Assembly (NCBI GenBank): GCA_043381765.1
Contig: JBHJMP010001191.1
Coordinates: 1 to 21,331, forward strand
Direction: 5' to 3'
From: Collodictyon triciliatum
Taxonomy: Eukaryota > CRuMs
DNA: 21,331 bases
Positions within the stretch are counted from its first letter, which is position 1. Each line of letters opens with the position of its first letter. A program made the position numbers and the translations under genes. The notes below the pieces were generated by a model, which saw nothing but the letters and a program-made list of their open reading frames with translations, had not been told where the DNA came from and ran no database searches. Shown here in pieces: positions 1-12,699 of the stretch.

Positions 1-154
1 TCTTTTTATTCTTTTTATTCTTTTTATTCTTTTTATTCTTTTTATTCTTTTTATTCTTTTTATTCTTTTTATTCTTTTTATTCTTTTTATTCTTTTTTCT
101 TTTTTCTTTTTTCTTTTTTCTTTTTTCTTTTTTCTTTTTTCTTTTTTCTTTTTT
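1..154. repeat. Tandem simple repeat, 9-bp then 7-bp units
   Basis: Ten perfect copies of the 9-bp unit TCTTTTTAT fill 1-90. The array then switches to nine copies of the 7-bp unit CTTTTTT (92-154). The two units look related by loss of the TA step, as replication slippage would produce. The array touches the window edge, so its true length is unknown. Its antisense strand reads as a Lys/Glu-rich open frame, which is only the repeat translated. Confidence 0.95.
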
Positions 155-569
155 CTTTTGCTCGCCCCACCAACCGGCAAGGGGAACGTGAGTCAAAGGA
201 AAGTCGGGAGTCATCCCAGTCAGCAGCCATTTGCATTTTCGTTTGTGATGCGGCACTTTTTTTTGCTCGTTTTTGGTTGTCTCTTTGTTTTTCCAGAAAT
301 AGAAAGTGGCCTTGCTGCACTATATTTAGAAAATATCCCCTTAGTACCTTGCTATATGTGGTGTTTATAGCAATCACTTGATGATATTATTGCATCAAAA
401 GTGGAACTCATTTTTCAGGGCGCAGAGAGGAACGCATTCTCGCCTGCAATCAGGCAGGTTTTGGTGGCCTTTCCAGTTTCTTTTGCTATCCCGCTGTGTA
501 AGCCAATTACAACTTGGGCGCGACTGTGTTTTCCGTTTATTCCTTGCATTTACTGCTTTCCTTTTTGGT
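155..569. other. 3' flank of beta-COP, no gene seen
   Basis: This stretch lies downstream of the beta-COP stop codon. Short open frames exist on both strands, but none has a convincing start, domain or splice pattern. The minus-strand frame running through 395-802 is a shadow of the last beta-COP exon. Confidence 0.6.
536..541 (-). terminator. Possible AATAAA polyadenylation signal of beta-COP
   Basis: The plus strand reads TTTATT here, which is AATAAA on the transcribed minus strand, about 29 nt past the beta-COP stop. Position and sequence fit a canonical polyadenylation signal. In AT-rich DNA the hexamer also occurs by chance, so cDNA 3' ends would be needed to confirm it. Confidence 0.35.
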
Positions 570-3500
570 TTAGGCCTTCTGCTTGAGCGTGATTTTGTCT
601 CCGAGGCTGAGTGCGATGCCCTGAGTCTTTGAGCGGATGCGGACATATCCCGTGAGTTTGGTTTCGCGGGTGCGCTCAACGCTGATGTTTGCCAAAGCGT
701 CTTCGCCTGCAGCCACGAAGTTGCAAACAATATCCGTCGTAAGTAATCAGGTGGTTGATGCTCATCACACGAAATGAATAAGTGAATGATTAAATGATTC
801 AATAAAGAATACTTGGAAGTGTGTCATGTGAAAAGAGAGCAGAGACGATGCCATACCAAAGACACTGCGCGCATACAGATTGGCGCTCAGGAAGCCGCAG
901 TCGCCCTCCAAGACTTCGTCAGGGGTGAGGCATCGCATATTTGTGGATTTGCATATGTGCGCAAGGAATTCGCGCATGTCCGAGATGTTTGTGTTGATGG
1001 CCACTTTGTTTTCCCATTCAAATTCGGCCCACATTGTGCGGAACTGCATGTCCGTGCAGAACGCGGGGGAGATGTAATCCATGATGTCTGATTAAGTAGA
1101 CGGATTTGAGTGTTTGGAGTGTTTGGAGTGTTTGGAGTGTTTGGAGTGTTTGGAGTGTTTGGAGTGTTTGGAGTGTTTGGAGTGTTTGGAGTGTTTGGAG
1201 TTTTTGGAGTGTTTAGAGTGTTTAGAGTGTTTAGAGTGTTTGAGAAGGAGGCGAGAGTCGCAAATGAAAAAGGAAAATCATCGAACTGACGGTAGTATGG
1301 TAAATATCAAGGAACTGACCAATGTGAATCTCGTTCAAAACAACACAGTTTTTGTCTGGATGCGAGGCTGTGCCCGCAATGTCGTAGACGATGCTGCCAA
1401 AAATGATTCCAGTCTCGGTAGATGTAACCTATCGCAATTAATTGAAATGGTGGCTGTTCCAGCATTAAACTAGTCGCAAAAGATATAATTGGATAAGATA
1501 TTATCCGGAAGACTCAACACTGATTTCATTTTTACCTTGATATTTGCCTTGATTCTGCGGGAGTCCAACGGCCCGATGGTATAGTTTTGCGGTCTTTCGC
1601 AGAGCTTCAAATCGCCTAGAATGATTTCATCAGGAAAGGTAAGAAATATAGACATGTATGCGAAATGACTGCTTCAATACATTTTGAATTCTGGGGTGTG
1701 ATAAGCATTTGTCTCACCCAGGGTTGCGAGCTCCAAACAAAGATTTTGAAGGGTGTCTGGTGTTTGATTAACGACAAGAACATCTAATGAGATGAAAACA
1801 GAAAACTTAAATTAGAACAAAACGATTTGGTAGCCTACATGATACTATGAAAAGAAAAGGGTATAAGCATATTGATGGCAAGCGCGGAGAAGATATATTT
1901 TACAGGTAACGAATGATGAATGTTCTGGCTTACCTAGTACGATGTCGTATTGATGCACGTTGACATACGCCTCGGCGTAAACAGAGTCAGAGAATCCTAT
2001 TGGAAGACAACCAAATTTGGCGGTTTGGAGGAGGAAATTCTCGCAGGTGAAATTATATAAACACCACCTTTGTGGTAAAGTGCACACAGGGTTATACTCG
2101 TAGGAATGAGATGCGTCGAGAACCTGTTAATTGGAAAATGCGGTTTAATCTTGCAGACTCGTCGCCCACTTCAGCATTTCCAGTGGCGCGAATTAAATCA
2201 GCATCGACTGTGAAAATGAAAATTGAATGAGATAAGGCCGATAATAGGATTATAAAAGAAGACTTTGAAACCTGAGACCACACATTTTTTTCTGCTTTGC
2301 CATTCAAGAGATAGTTTGACTTGAAACGGTCACATTAGAGTATCACAGGAGAGAAAAAAAACATTTATTTAGACATACAATCATCTTCCAGCTCGATATT
2401 TCCGCCGCGACGCCCCTTGAGGTGACGGAAACTAAGTGGTGCGTCCGGCTGGATTTCAGACGCTTGCTTCTTCTTTATGGCTTCCTAAACCAAGCAGAAG
2501 TTTTTTTAAAAAAAATTGTTTTGTTTTGGTACTAATGAAATTTATCTCAAATAATCATGGATGGAAAGGGGGGGGGGGGGGGAAAAAAGAAAAAAAAAAA
2601 AAAAAAAGGAAAAGGGGGGGGGGGGGGGGAACTGAACAGACAAAGAAAAGACAAAGGAAGTAATGAGAGAGAAAAATGACCAAGGATTGGATGAGAAGAA
2701 ATTAAAGAGGTACCTTGGGGTCAATGAGAGACTGCTGATATTGCTTTCGTTGGCGAGATGTTTTCACATAGGACGACTTGCAGTCGGAAATGAATGCCAA
2801 CCTGAACACCGGGAAGGATAAAATACAATAATAATCAAACGATAGCTCGTATAATGTGCGCTTCGCTTATGTATAGTGAATGAGAATGGCGGTTTATACT
2901 TTGATTGCTCGTTCGCCTCAGCGAGAATACGCATGGACAAGACAATGCGGTCATGGCTGTCTGTGTCGATACCTTGGCTAACAAGCCCGCCTTTCCCAAA
3001 GCGGATGGTAGATGCGCCAACGAGAAGTGCCTGGGTGAAGATATCAATAAAGAGACATGTTTATGAAACTTAGGGCTGTCGTGTGTGCGTTGATAAATCC
3101 TATAAAAGAACGTATAAATCGATGTTATTTCTAGGTGTTGGGGTTTGTCTTTGAAAAGAGAAAATGAATTACTTACATCAGCAACAATTTTGTTGTAGAT
3201 AGGTGCTTCCACCTGACCTTGCAGCTTCAAAATGAGTTTTACCATGGTATTCAGAACCACGGAGGCGACAAAAAAGTCACCTCCCAGAATCAATCCTGTG
3301 AGAGAGAGTAAAGAATTATAGGTCAGTACATGTTCGTTTTTATTTTCACAAGATTTTACGTCGAAGGTGAGAGAGGTAATAAGGGACAATTTTGCATTAT
3401 GGAATTGGCCTAATGACTGGAATTACAGAACTATAGATGGGGGAAAAGGTGTTGAATTTACCTCGGAGATGTGAATCCTTTGTGGTTGGCTTATCACCTT

Positions 3501-6500
3501 CTGCTGCAGACACTTGTGTTGCGTAGGTTCCTATGACCACATGAATGAGAGCATTTCACGAACTTTCTGTGTAAATAACATGTTTCGTATGATGAAATGC
3601 ACAGTCAATGATGTTCATTAGTTACCATCTGAAAGTACACGGGTATTGGTGACTTTTGGTGCGGATGTGGCTTTAGTCTCTTGCTTTTCAGTCTTCCGTG
3701 CACACATAGATGTGTAAGAATACACACATGATATAATTTAGAAATTTGCCTCGTGTAATGGGTGAATTAAGGAGGAATAAGCGCAGGATTCCACAACAAC
3801 TTCAAAACACTGAGATGTGATTGCTTACAACAGCTTCGTCTTGGATGAAAGGAATATTCCCCAAGTTTGATTTAATGACATCAAGCCCATTCAGAATCTC
3901 CTCACAAGTCTCAGAATATTCACTGAGCAACCAGAGGGCAGAGCGGATAACCTTACTGGAGCGAATCTGGTAGAATAAATCTAGCAACTTTTGAATGACA
4001 GATTGGCGGAGCGAAGGGTACGCTTCGGTGGCCTCACTATCAATACATTATTCGACAATATTTAACAAACATGTTTGTTTTACTGTTTTGTTTTTTTAAT
4101 TAAAGAAAGCTGCGAATGAAATTTTATGATAATAACTATTTGCAAAATAATGATGACCAACCGGACAAATGTGATTACGTCTGAAGCAGAAACGGCATTC
4201 GAGTCTCCCAAGAAATCCATCAGGACCTTATGTTACGTGATACATATAAATATATTTCTGGTAAAGAAGGATGCACCAAAGATCAGGGGAAAGGTATTGA
4301 ACGGTGTATATCGTGTCTTGTTGGAGAAGAGAATATTCAGGCTGGTAGAATTATGTTGCATAAATGGTGATTGACTAACATGGACAACACTTCCAGCAAC
4401 AGCGGGGAACTTCACAGCGCATTGGTGGATCGTTTGGATCAGAAGTTGGCGATACTCAGCAGACTCCTTCATTTCGTAGCAATTGGCGCGGGGAAAGACA
4501 CATATTTATCATTATTAGTGTGCATTCGCACCTTTCTTAATTAAAGCAAGTTAAGAAAGAGAAAAGTGAATGCTTTTTTTTTCGTACTTTTTCGATCTCT
4601 TTGCTTTGAGTTTTGCTAATCTCCTTTTTAAGAAGCAACACCACTTCGTCAACATTTCTCTGCGTGATCAAGTCCAGCGTGATCTCCAATGTTTTCTTGC
4701 GGATGTCGATGCTTGGGCTGAACAGTGGATGTAGAGTATATTAATGGTCGTATGGAGTGAGGGAAAGAAAATTTCCAGCTCTTTATATATAGGCGCTTTC
4801 AATTATGTCAGATATCTTACCTGACCAAGGCGCGCATCACGTCCATAAGCAGTTCTTGCATGATTTTAGGGTGATTTGATTTAATTTCAACCAGCCGATC
4901 CAAAACGATGATTTTTACGTTATTATCACTCTCCTGCGGTTGTTAAAAAAAATAGGAATAATTAAATAAAAGGAAAAATAAAAGGAAAAATAAAAGGATA
5001 TCCCTATGGAAGTATGTGCGATATGAATGCTACCATGTAACTTCATATATCAGGGCACTCACGTTGACCAGGAGCTGAATGAAAGCGCCAGTAGCTGCTT
5101 GAATAAGGAACTTGGCGCTGGATAGAGATATCAAGGTAACAGCACTTTCTAAATGTATAGTAATATTTCGAAATTAAGTTGTGCAACGCCGAAAGATGCC
5201 AGGTGCCGAGGTATACTGTAGTTGGCGGTAATATGATGAGTGATTGAAGAGAACCACTACCGTACCATATTGGACAGCAGGAGAAGACGATTGAAGTAGC
5301 GCATGAGCGCACTTCAAGTATTTAGACTATTGCGAAAAAAAAATGCTTTAAATGAGTCGTGTCAACAAGTATGCGTGTAAAGTATTGGGAATATTAGTAA
5401 TAAAAATAACAATAATTAGAAAAATCATGGATTAAAAGATAAAGTCTACTTTATCAGCGGGCTGAGTCTTGCATATTTTTCGGATAAGCTCAACAGCAAC
5501 GAGTTGAAGCATTTCTCCCCAGCTCGGCACCTAAATTGAAGAAAAGATGAATAACACATCGGGCATATATTTGGGAATAATACGGTAATGAATAAAAAGG
5601 GAAGGTATGGACATTTCGCCCCTTTATGTTACACAAGATATCATTTTCAACTCTACCGATTCGAGATTGGAAGAAAGGTATTCGATGGCTTTTTCTTGTG
5701 CGCAGTTAAACAGCATCATAAAAGCATTCCTCTTGCAGCTCAGATCAGATTCCTGTGTTTATGCATCGATTTTTTAAGCTTGTTTTTTGCTTTGGTATTT
5801 AAAACTATCATAAATGGACACTCTACTCATAGAAGAAACGCCGCCTTTTAAGGTGATATGTAAAGACGAGAAAGTAAGAGTGTCAGCATAACAAAACAAA
5901 AGAAAACCAATTGCTATCTGGCAACTTCGATAGGAAGCGAACTTACGCTTTGGAGAAAGTTGTAGATGACATCAGGGGCATCAGGACACAAAGCATCGGA
6001 TATTCGGTAGACTGAGAAAAGAGTTAGAACGGCATTGCGCTTCACATACGAGTGGCGATGCTCCAGGTTGGAACGGATGGATGGGACAAGGGGCTCCAGA
6101 ATCTCCGGTTCCTTCAGCTTTGACAAAAAACGAAGTGCAGAGCCGCGGACATACTCGTTGTGAGAGTTGAGATACACACGAAAGTAATTGCTAAGCGATT
6201 TTTTTTGTACGATTTCGACTCATTAGTAATCGATCCAATAAAGTGTCTGCATATATATATACACACACATCTTATTTGGTAGAATGGTTTGATTATTCGT
6301 GATATCCTCAATTGCAACATAGAATAAACCACAAAGACAGTCACAGAGACATATTCAGCAGCATAGTGATAGCGAGTTGTAAGTCAGTGCCAACCAAGCG
6401 AGAATCATCTCGGGCAGAAGCTTGCCGTCAGCCCCGTAAATATCGACCGACTCCCAGTAAAGCAGAACCATTTTGATCACCTCGTGCTCTTTCATCGGCA

Positions 6501-6690
6501 TGCAGAAGCGAATCACAGACATGATCAAAGGCTGCAGAGACTCGCCGTTCAACATGCTTAGAATCGCCGTTTTCAACACACGCACCTTCTGCTCGGGTGC
6601 TCCAGTTTCCAGTTGTGTTTTCATTTCCGCCAAGGAGAGCGGCTCCACTTTGTCCGTGGCAAAAAGTACAGTGCACGGACGCTCGGCCAT
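570..6690 (-). CDS. COPB1: Coatomer subunit beta (beta-COP)
   Basis: Beta-COP of the COPI coat, which binds Golgi membranes through Arf1 and drives retrograde Golgi-to-ER and intra-Golgi traffic. Twenty-four exons on the minus strand, in transcript order: 6690-6395, 6190-5947, 5752-5657, 5530-5450, 5326-5266, 5148-5063, 4933-4821, 4717-4588, 4466-4380, 4226-4162, 4036-3829, 3692-3626, 3530-3462, 3295-3177, 3030-2900, 2801-2714, 2484-2379, 2207-2124, 1996-1934, 1783-1718, 1615-1536, 1428-1320, 1087-857, 706-570. They sum to 2817 bp, 938 residues plus TAA; the human protein has about 953. All 23 introns are GT-AG and every junction keeps frame. Residues about 20-490 are the adaptin-like HEAT solenoid ([12 protein letters not shown] near 142-153). 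A low-complexity linker follows (GTYATQ near 512). From about 683 comes the appendage, with [23 protein letters not shown] and [11 protein letters not shown] (near 835-845). The ATG at 6690 gives the expected N-terminus. Exon edges are inferred from homology and phase, so single small exons could shift slightly. Confidence 0.97.
1108..1242. repeat. 9-bp minisatellite inside beta-COP intron 22
   Basis: Fifteen tandem copies of GAGTGTTTG (plus-strand reading). Copy 11 is GAGTTTTTG, copies 12-14 are GAGTGTTTA, and the rest are identical. The array fills over half of the 232-bp intron 1088-1319. On the plus strand it reads as an endless Glu-Cys-Leu repeat, which is not a gene because the beta-COP exons on both sides are on the other strand. 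Confidence 0.95.
2568..2629. repeat. G15 / A-rich / G16 homopurine tract in beta-COP intron 16
   Basis: A run of 15 G (2568-2582), an A-rich spacer with two short G interruptions, then 16 G (2614-2629). It lies in the 229-bp intron 2485-2713. On the transcribed strand it is an all-pyrimidine C/T tract. Homopolymers this long are prone to slippage and sequencing error, so exact lengths are uncertain. Confidence 0.9.
4964..4999. repeat. 12-bp triplicate in beta-COP intron 6
   Basis: Three consecutive copies of AAATAAAAGGAA; the third ends in T instead of A. It sits within intron 4934-5062 and is pyrimidine-rich on the transcribed strand. No function is apparent. Confidence 0.85.
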
Positions 6691-7495
6691 TCTGTCTAGC
6701 TTGCTTGTTTGCTTGCTTGTGGATGCTTTGTTGGGAGGTTTTGTCGTGTATGAGAAGCTGCAGTCAGAAAGGGCGGCGAAGTGAACGACACAGAAAAGGA
6801 GGAGACACTCAGCAAAAGTGTTTGTTTTCCTGGCTGGGACTTATCTCTCGGCAGATCTTTTCATGATCGCCCGACTTCTCTTTGGATTTCTTCTATCCTT
6901 CTGCTTGGTCAAGTCCGTCTGCGAACTCGTGCTGATTCATCTGTGACTTGGTTGGGCACACACGAACACACACATGTATTTTTTTGGATGAAATATATAA
7001 TTATGTGATGTGATTGAATGTCTTTTTTCAGGCATACTTTGCAATCGCTGAACACACACACCCACGTTTCTTTCGATAATACGCTTTTGTTGGGCGATTC
7101 TCGCAATTAGGAGAAAGTGTGCGCACAATGACAGACATAATGATGGGTTTCCTATCTATCTTTTTTTTAATACATATATCGATTCAATTCATACAGATGT
7201 GAACACAAGTTCACTGCAATCACGATTCTGGGGCGCAGAAGACACCGTATAGAAGGAGAGAAAATAAAACAGACTTCCATCGTCGCGGTTGTGGGGAAGT
7301 GAAAACTAGGAAGAAGACAAATCTACGGCACAGATTAGTAAGAAAAGCAGGATGGAAAAAGTGACTGGCAAGTTGTGGGCGATACAGTTTTTCAGATGAT
7401 GCGGACAGAATTGCGGATTTGTTACTTATTCGGTTCCTTCTAATTCTTTTTATGGAGCTGAAATATCTGTCATTTGGTTTGGCGAGGAGTCATTA
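6691..7495. other. Spacer between V-ATPase 3' end and beta-COP start
   Basis: About 805 bp holding the V-ATPase 3' flank and the beta-COP promoter and 5' leader, since both genes run on the minus strand. It is rich in TG/CA stretches (around 6957-6976 and 7050-7062). I found no convincing exon, no RNA gene and no canonical AATAAA just after the V-ATPase stop. Open frames here are short and fit no splice model. Confidence 0.6.
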
Positions 7496-10400
7496 TCAGG
7501 AGCGTGGAGCCGCTGGTCCGATCTGGCTGTCGTATGTTATCGGTTGGAACGGAATGCCATCACCAGCGTAGAATTTATTTTGAAACTCGACCCTTTTGAA
7601 TGAGAAAAGCAATAAGAAGAAAAAATAACCGTAAAGAAAGTATGAGATTCTATGGGATGCGCTTGTTCAGAAGTTATCACGACGTCGTCACAACTTTTAT
7701 CAGTGTTTCATAATCGGTGCTGTCAATTAAGCAGGTGTATATGCATCGTGCATGAAACAAAGAGCACCAACCAATGAAGTCGGAGGGCGTGAAGAAAAGC
7801 AGAGAGACTTTCCATCATTAAAAGCACAGCTACGGTGGCACCGGCCCAAATGCAGAAGGCCACGACTATGGCAATAGGATTTCCCGTGGCAAGAGAGTTT
7901 ATCATAATTTGCTCCCAAAATACTTTGGAAAGCTCTACATTGGCCCAACAAGGGTTTATTTTTTTTGAACCAAAAGGAATAGAGAGTAAAAATTAATTCC
8001 ATAGAATTGCGTTAAATCATACTGCTGTACATTTTTTGAATTCAATAGATTTGATAATAAAGAGAGAAAGAAATCACCTGAATGGGCCAGACTGAGTGCC
8101 CATAGGCGCAAATATGAAGCAGTGTTTGAAACAGCGCCCAAGACATATTCGATTGTGTGAATAGTTTGGTGTGTCATTTCGTCCCAAAAGTTGTGACCAT
8201 GCTCCTGTTGGTTGTAAAGAAGAAAAAGAAGAATATGCATTTTGTAAATCATGGTGTTTATTGACTGAAATCGAATCTAAAAGAAAAATCAACCCTACTT
8301 CACTAGATGAAGAAAATGAAATTATGTAAGACAGCATTGATATATATATATATCTGAAAGGCACATTCCATGCTACCTCATCAGAACGATCAGACTCGCC
8401 ATCAACGTCTCGATTAATATCAATGTTCGCATCCTGTGATACAGACCGATAGGCAGGATGGCGGCCATTATGTTGTAGAACAGGCTTTCCAAATAGCATC
8501 CAAGGAATACAAATAAAGGCCAGGAAAGCTAGAAAGCTTTGAATTCCAGCCTGCATAAAGTACCAGGTTATTAAACTTAAACTTAAAAAAATTAGGGCTT
8601 CAAGAAAAGTAAGTTACAAATAGCATGTACATAACTTTCATGAGAAAAATCGAAAATAATGGCATCAGTTCATGGAAATGAGTATGAATGACAAACAAAT
8701 AAAATACCTGGCCTGGGTACAGAGGATTTGTGACTACGCCTGGATGGAGAAACATGTCTATCATCGTATTAACTAGTAGAGGAGCTTCACTTTCTCGTCC
8801 AGTCCAGTCCATCGACCATTTTAGAAGTATCAACAAAACCAAATATCCGAATATACTCATCATAAAGATTAACTGCGGTATGAATTCGCAGTATATGCTC
8901 AATGGTTTGTTGAAGTGCTTGTGATTGTAGTAGCTCAGGAATACGCCCAAAACCATCTGTATTCATATTATCAATTTCATCCGTTATATTAGTTTACTTT
9001 GAGGAATCGTGTGGAAGAAATCATATGCGCAGCACGAGTAAAATTGTATTAAAATTCCATTATATCGTTGACAGGTAAGTAAAGAAAAAAACTGCAAACA
9101 TGAGCAACTCCGAAAATGATAGATAGCTTCATTTTCAAAGAGTTGTAAAATTCAAGTTCATTGCTTGTCCAAAGCCAGCTCTGGTATTCATAAAAAAAAA
9201 TAATTGAGTAATGAATATTTAAACTAAAAAATAATTAAACTCTTTTTGGATATGCTATGATAATTTCATCCGTTTCAGCTTTAATGCGGATGATGTCAAA
9301 GGGTATGAAAAAAATGAATATCTAACTGGGTCAACTCCAAAAGGATAAACTCTGTCATCTATTCTCTTGGCCATGGTTGACCCGTTAAACTCCCAAGTGG
9401 ATTGAAAGAATCGAACTGGTAATGAAAAGAACTCTCCGTAAATGGCACCGACATATACGGAAAAGAAAGCCATGAGCAAAATCATGTATCTTGCCTCGAT
9501 CATAGCTCCTCCTACCTATAGGGGAAGATAAAATAATACAAACAGTCGTCGCCAATAAGTTAGCGGTTCTAATTAGATAACCTTTCGTGTGAAAATCGAT
9601 TTAAATAATAGCGTCATGGTGTGGTTACATTAAAAAAAAAATGCAATCATATGAGTGTAAGAAAATACTTCTCCAGCCTCCTTCTTGTTTGAATCCCCTT
9701 TCTTTACCAGATAGATGGCGTATAATAACATCAATAATCCATGCCCAACATCCCCAAACATGATTCCAAACAGGAAAGGGAACGTAACAATCGTAAATGG
9801 AGCTTATATCAGCATAAAATAAGACCACGGTGCATCACGAGTTCCGATTGGATATGATTGAAGCATAGTCAATGCAATAAATAGTTTATATATTGTAATG
9901 ATAATAATATTTCGGTAAAGTAAAACTTTTCTTTTTCCTATATAACCATGAATAGATGAAAGAGATGTCGGTTCTTCGTTTTCTCTGATGACAATAGTAG
10001 GAATAAATGCGTATAGTTACTCGGGTTTAATTCTCCAAAGCGAGCAACGCCGTATGCATCCACAATCGACTGGAAAGGCCTTGTTAGGGTATCAAGTGCA
10101 AAATGAGTCGGTGGGGTGGAAGTTGCTGGAATAGATGTAGCTATTGACGGAACTCGCACACCGCTTCGCATCTAGATATATAATACCCGATCAGCAACCA
10201 TGAGTTTTCTGTCGAAAAATGTGTGCGTACTTTCAATACTACAATAGTAGTATTAATATTTTCTTTATTGGTCATATTTATTTATTTTCGTTTAATGAGT
10301 ATGATTCTATGTTTCGTAATTTAAATATTAAGGAAAAGCAAACAGAGCCGCGCTGTAACGCCTCAGAAATCTCTCGGACAGAGGAAGATGGACACCAAGC

Positions 10401-12680
10401 CTCGCCAATGAAACATTTTCTGCTCACATCATTGTCCATCATGTTCAACACATAGTAAATGTATTTTTCCTGTTTTTATATGATTAGCTTCTTACATTGC
10501 ACCAGTAATGTACCAAGGCATGACCAAGTATTTATGATTGGATGAAGAGACCCCCTAATTCTCTAAAGTAATTATTTCCCTCAACTTTTAAGTTTTTAGG
10601 CGAAATTTGAAGTTTTTTTCCTCTTTTTTTGGGTGATTTATGTATTACCTTCTTTATTGCTTCTTTCCATGATTGATGGTGTCGGAGTGTTTTGATTAGT
10701 GTGTGTCTCCTCCTCTCAACGGTCCTTTTCAGGACCTAGGTGGAATGGGTAAGCATAAACGTCATATTTTTTCAAAGAAAAGAAAAGAAAATAAGGAATG
10801 ATACTCTATTGAAATTGCTCATAAGGGGCGAAGGGATCCAAATTTGATGATATTTTAGCATGGGGATAGTGTCTTCAATATAATATATGTGTTGTATTAC
10901 AGTCTCGAATTCATCCAGTTGGGCCTCCATCTTGCTTCTGAGAACAGTTCTTTCCTGCAAACTTGACGGGCACTCGTACAAGTTCGCTCCCATTGTCTCG
11001 CATATCTTTTTTACTTTTATATTTAATCGGTCTCCTTGCAAAAATATAACAAAGACAGACTTTGCTACTTTCAGTCCCTGTGAAAAAAAAATATATAGTA
11101 AATTAATAATTTTCTAGACCCAGTTTTCAAATAAAAAAAGGTGGAGGACATAATGATTCAATTTGTCCTCAATCAAGCTGGAAAATCTAGGAATTGTCAT
11201 AACTACCGATTTGGGGTCAAAAATATCATCATCAATCTCTGATGTTCTAAGGAAGATATTTCCTCGGGATGACCTCCACAAAACACGACAGAATTGGTCA
11301 AGGACGTCTCGAGCTATGATTCCAGATATGTATCTGCATTTGAAGAGAATAAATTTTATTTTCTTCATTATTTTTTTTTAAAGATCGCAGTTTTCATATA
11401 GTTGTATATCTACGAATCGAAAAGATGTACATCTGGGTGGACTAGACATAAAAAAAAAAAAAAGAGTATATGCTAATCTATCAATTTTACATTTTGTGGG
11501 CTGTGAAAATGAAAGGTGATATACCCCAATCGGAAGGAAGTTTCTCTCAAGGGAATAGAAACAGATTCGCCCAAGAGACTGGAATTCCCATCATCCCAGA
11601 GAGATGGTGCTCTGCTTGAAGAACCGCCAAAATTAGCACCGAAGTTTTCTGCAGGTGGCATTATCCCTACGCTAGTCTCATCATGTTCTCCTTGGTGCTA
11701 GAAAGAACATTCACAGGGTGAATCCTCGAACCAAAAAAAAATTGGAATGATTAAAATCCTTGATTAAAAAATAAGTAATTAAATGCAAGATATTTCGCAC
11801 ATATGCACAGGTTTTTGTGGTACCTTGTCAAAGAAAACATTGTCTTTTCCGAGAACCTGAAGGAGCTCTTTTGTCTCGGCAATAGACCGAATCAGAAGTG
11901 TTTCACTATTGCGCAGTTCTTTCAGCTCCTTTTCCATCAATTCCAGCTCGTGTTCCATGCCCTCAAGACCCTCTCGATCTGAGGCCAAGACTATATGATC
12001 CTGCGAATGAACCATGCTTGTGTCACGCGGACATTGTGCGATATGGTGATTAAGTTCTTCATAAAAATAGCGTAGTTTTCTTTCTGCTTCATCCCAGCGG
12101 CGAACTTCATGCACGAATTTCCTTTGAAAGGCTGATACGCCACTCTTCATCTGCGAATGAGTCCAGCATAGATTTCATAAGTATTGTGGAAGTGTTCAAT
12201 TAGAATCCTCAAAGGAAGGAATAAGGGGAAATAAAAATAAAATAAAAAGGCAAAGCAAATGGGATGGTCATGTGACATTTTCATGGAATGCACTTATTAA
12301 GGTGAAAGTGGAGTAAAGGAGGAGAAAGAAAGAAGAAGAAAAAGGAGAATACGTCATAGTGCGATTATGCTGCAGAAATTATTGTATATGTTAAAACTGA
12401 ATAATTTGCAAGACATAGTAGAGAGAGAAGAGGGAAAATATGTGACTCACTGTCCAACGTGACTGAATTGATAGAAATGAATAGAAGAAGAACAAAAAAA
12501 GTAATTCAGAGAGAAAAGAAAAGAAAAGAAAAACAATAAATCCAAAGGCAGGCTTCCGCTCACATCTCGAAACTCAAGCGAGCCCAGCGTGATCAACTCG
12601 TCGACAATATCATGTGCAGCATCGGCCTGCAAGTAGAGCTGCAGCAGATGCATCTTTTCGGAGCGCATGATCGACCGCAT
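7496..12680 (-). CDS. VPH1: V-type H+-ATPase subunit a (Vph1/Stv1 type)
   Basis: Membrane-sector (V0) subunit a of the proton pump that acidifies vacuole, Golgi and endosomes; it forms the proton half-channels and the stator arm. Sixteen exons: 12680-12564, 12150-11824, 11697-11525, 11333-11207, 11077-10901, 10735-10649, 10469-10344, 10171-10021, 9802-9669, 9515-9327, 9180-9100, 8956-8708, 8550-8377, 8204-8078, 7934-7772, 7592-7496. They sum to 2499 bp, 832 residues (yeast and human about 840). Residues 1-378 are the cytosolic arm ([28 protein letters not shown]). From about 425 comes the membrane domain ([41 protein letters not shown]). R737 and R798 match the essential yeast arginines 735 and 799; E723 and E788 match conserved acidic residues. 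I chose the ATG at 12680 because [10 protein letters not shown] aligns with the family N-terminus. An in-frame ATG at 12773 would add 31 Ser-rich residues. Many donors are weak (GTTTGC, GTTGGT, GTAATA), so boundaries rest on homology and phase. Confidence 0.97.
8341..8352. repeat. (TA)6 microsatellite in V-ATPase intron 13
   Basis: Six TA dinucleotides inside intron 8205-8376. Short and unremarkable, but a potential length polymorphism. Confidence 0.8.
12151..12563 (-). other. Long first intron of V-ATPase subunit a
   Basis: At 413 bp this is the longest well-supported intron in the window; the others are 95-232 bp. It opens with GTGAGC and ends in GCAG, and its plus strand has purine-rich AGAAA blocks near 12310-12345 and 12420-12540. 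No exon was found inside. Long first introns often carry regulatory elements, but none is identified here. Confidence 0.8.
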
Positions 12681-12699
12681 CTTGTCTGGCAACTCAGCC

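Noticed and set aside
87-377. Minus-strand Lys/Glu-rich open frame
   Set aside because: Its C-terminal half is the T-rich simple repeat read backwards, and the rest has no recognisable sequence.
1114-1473. Plus-strand open frame with a Glu-Cys-Leu repeat
   Set aside because: It is the 9-bp minisatellite translated. It overlaps a beta-COP exon on the opposite strand and has no other support.
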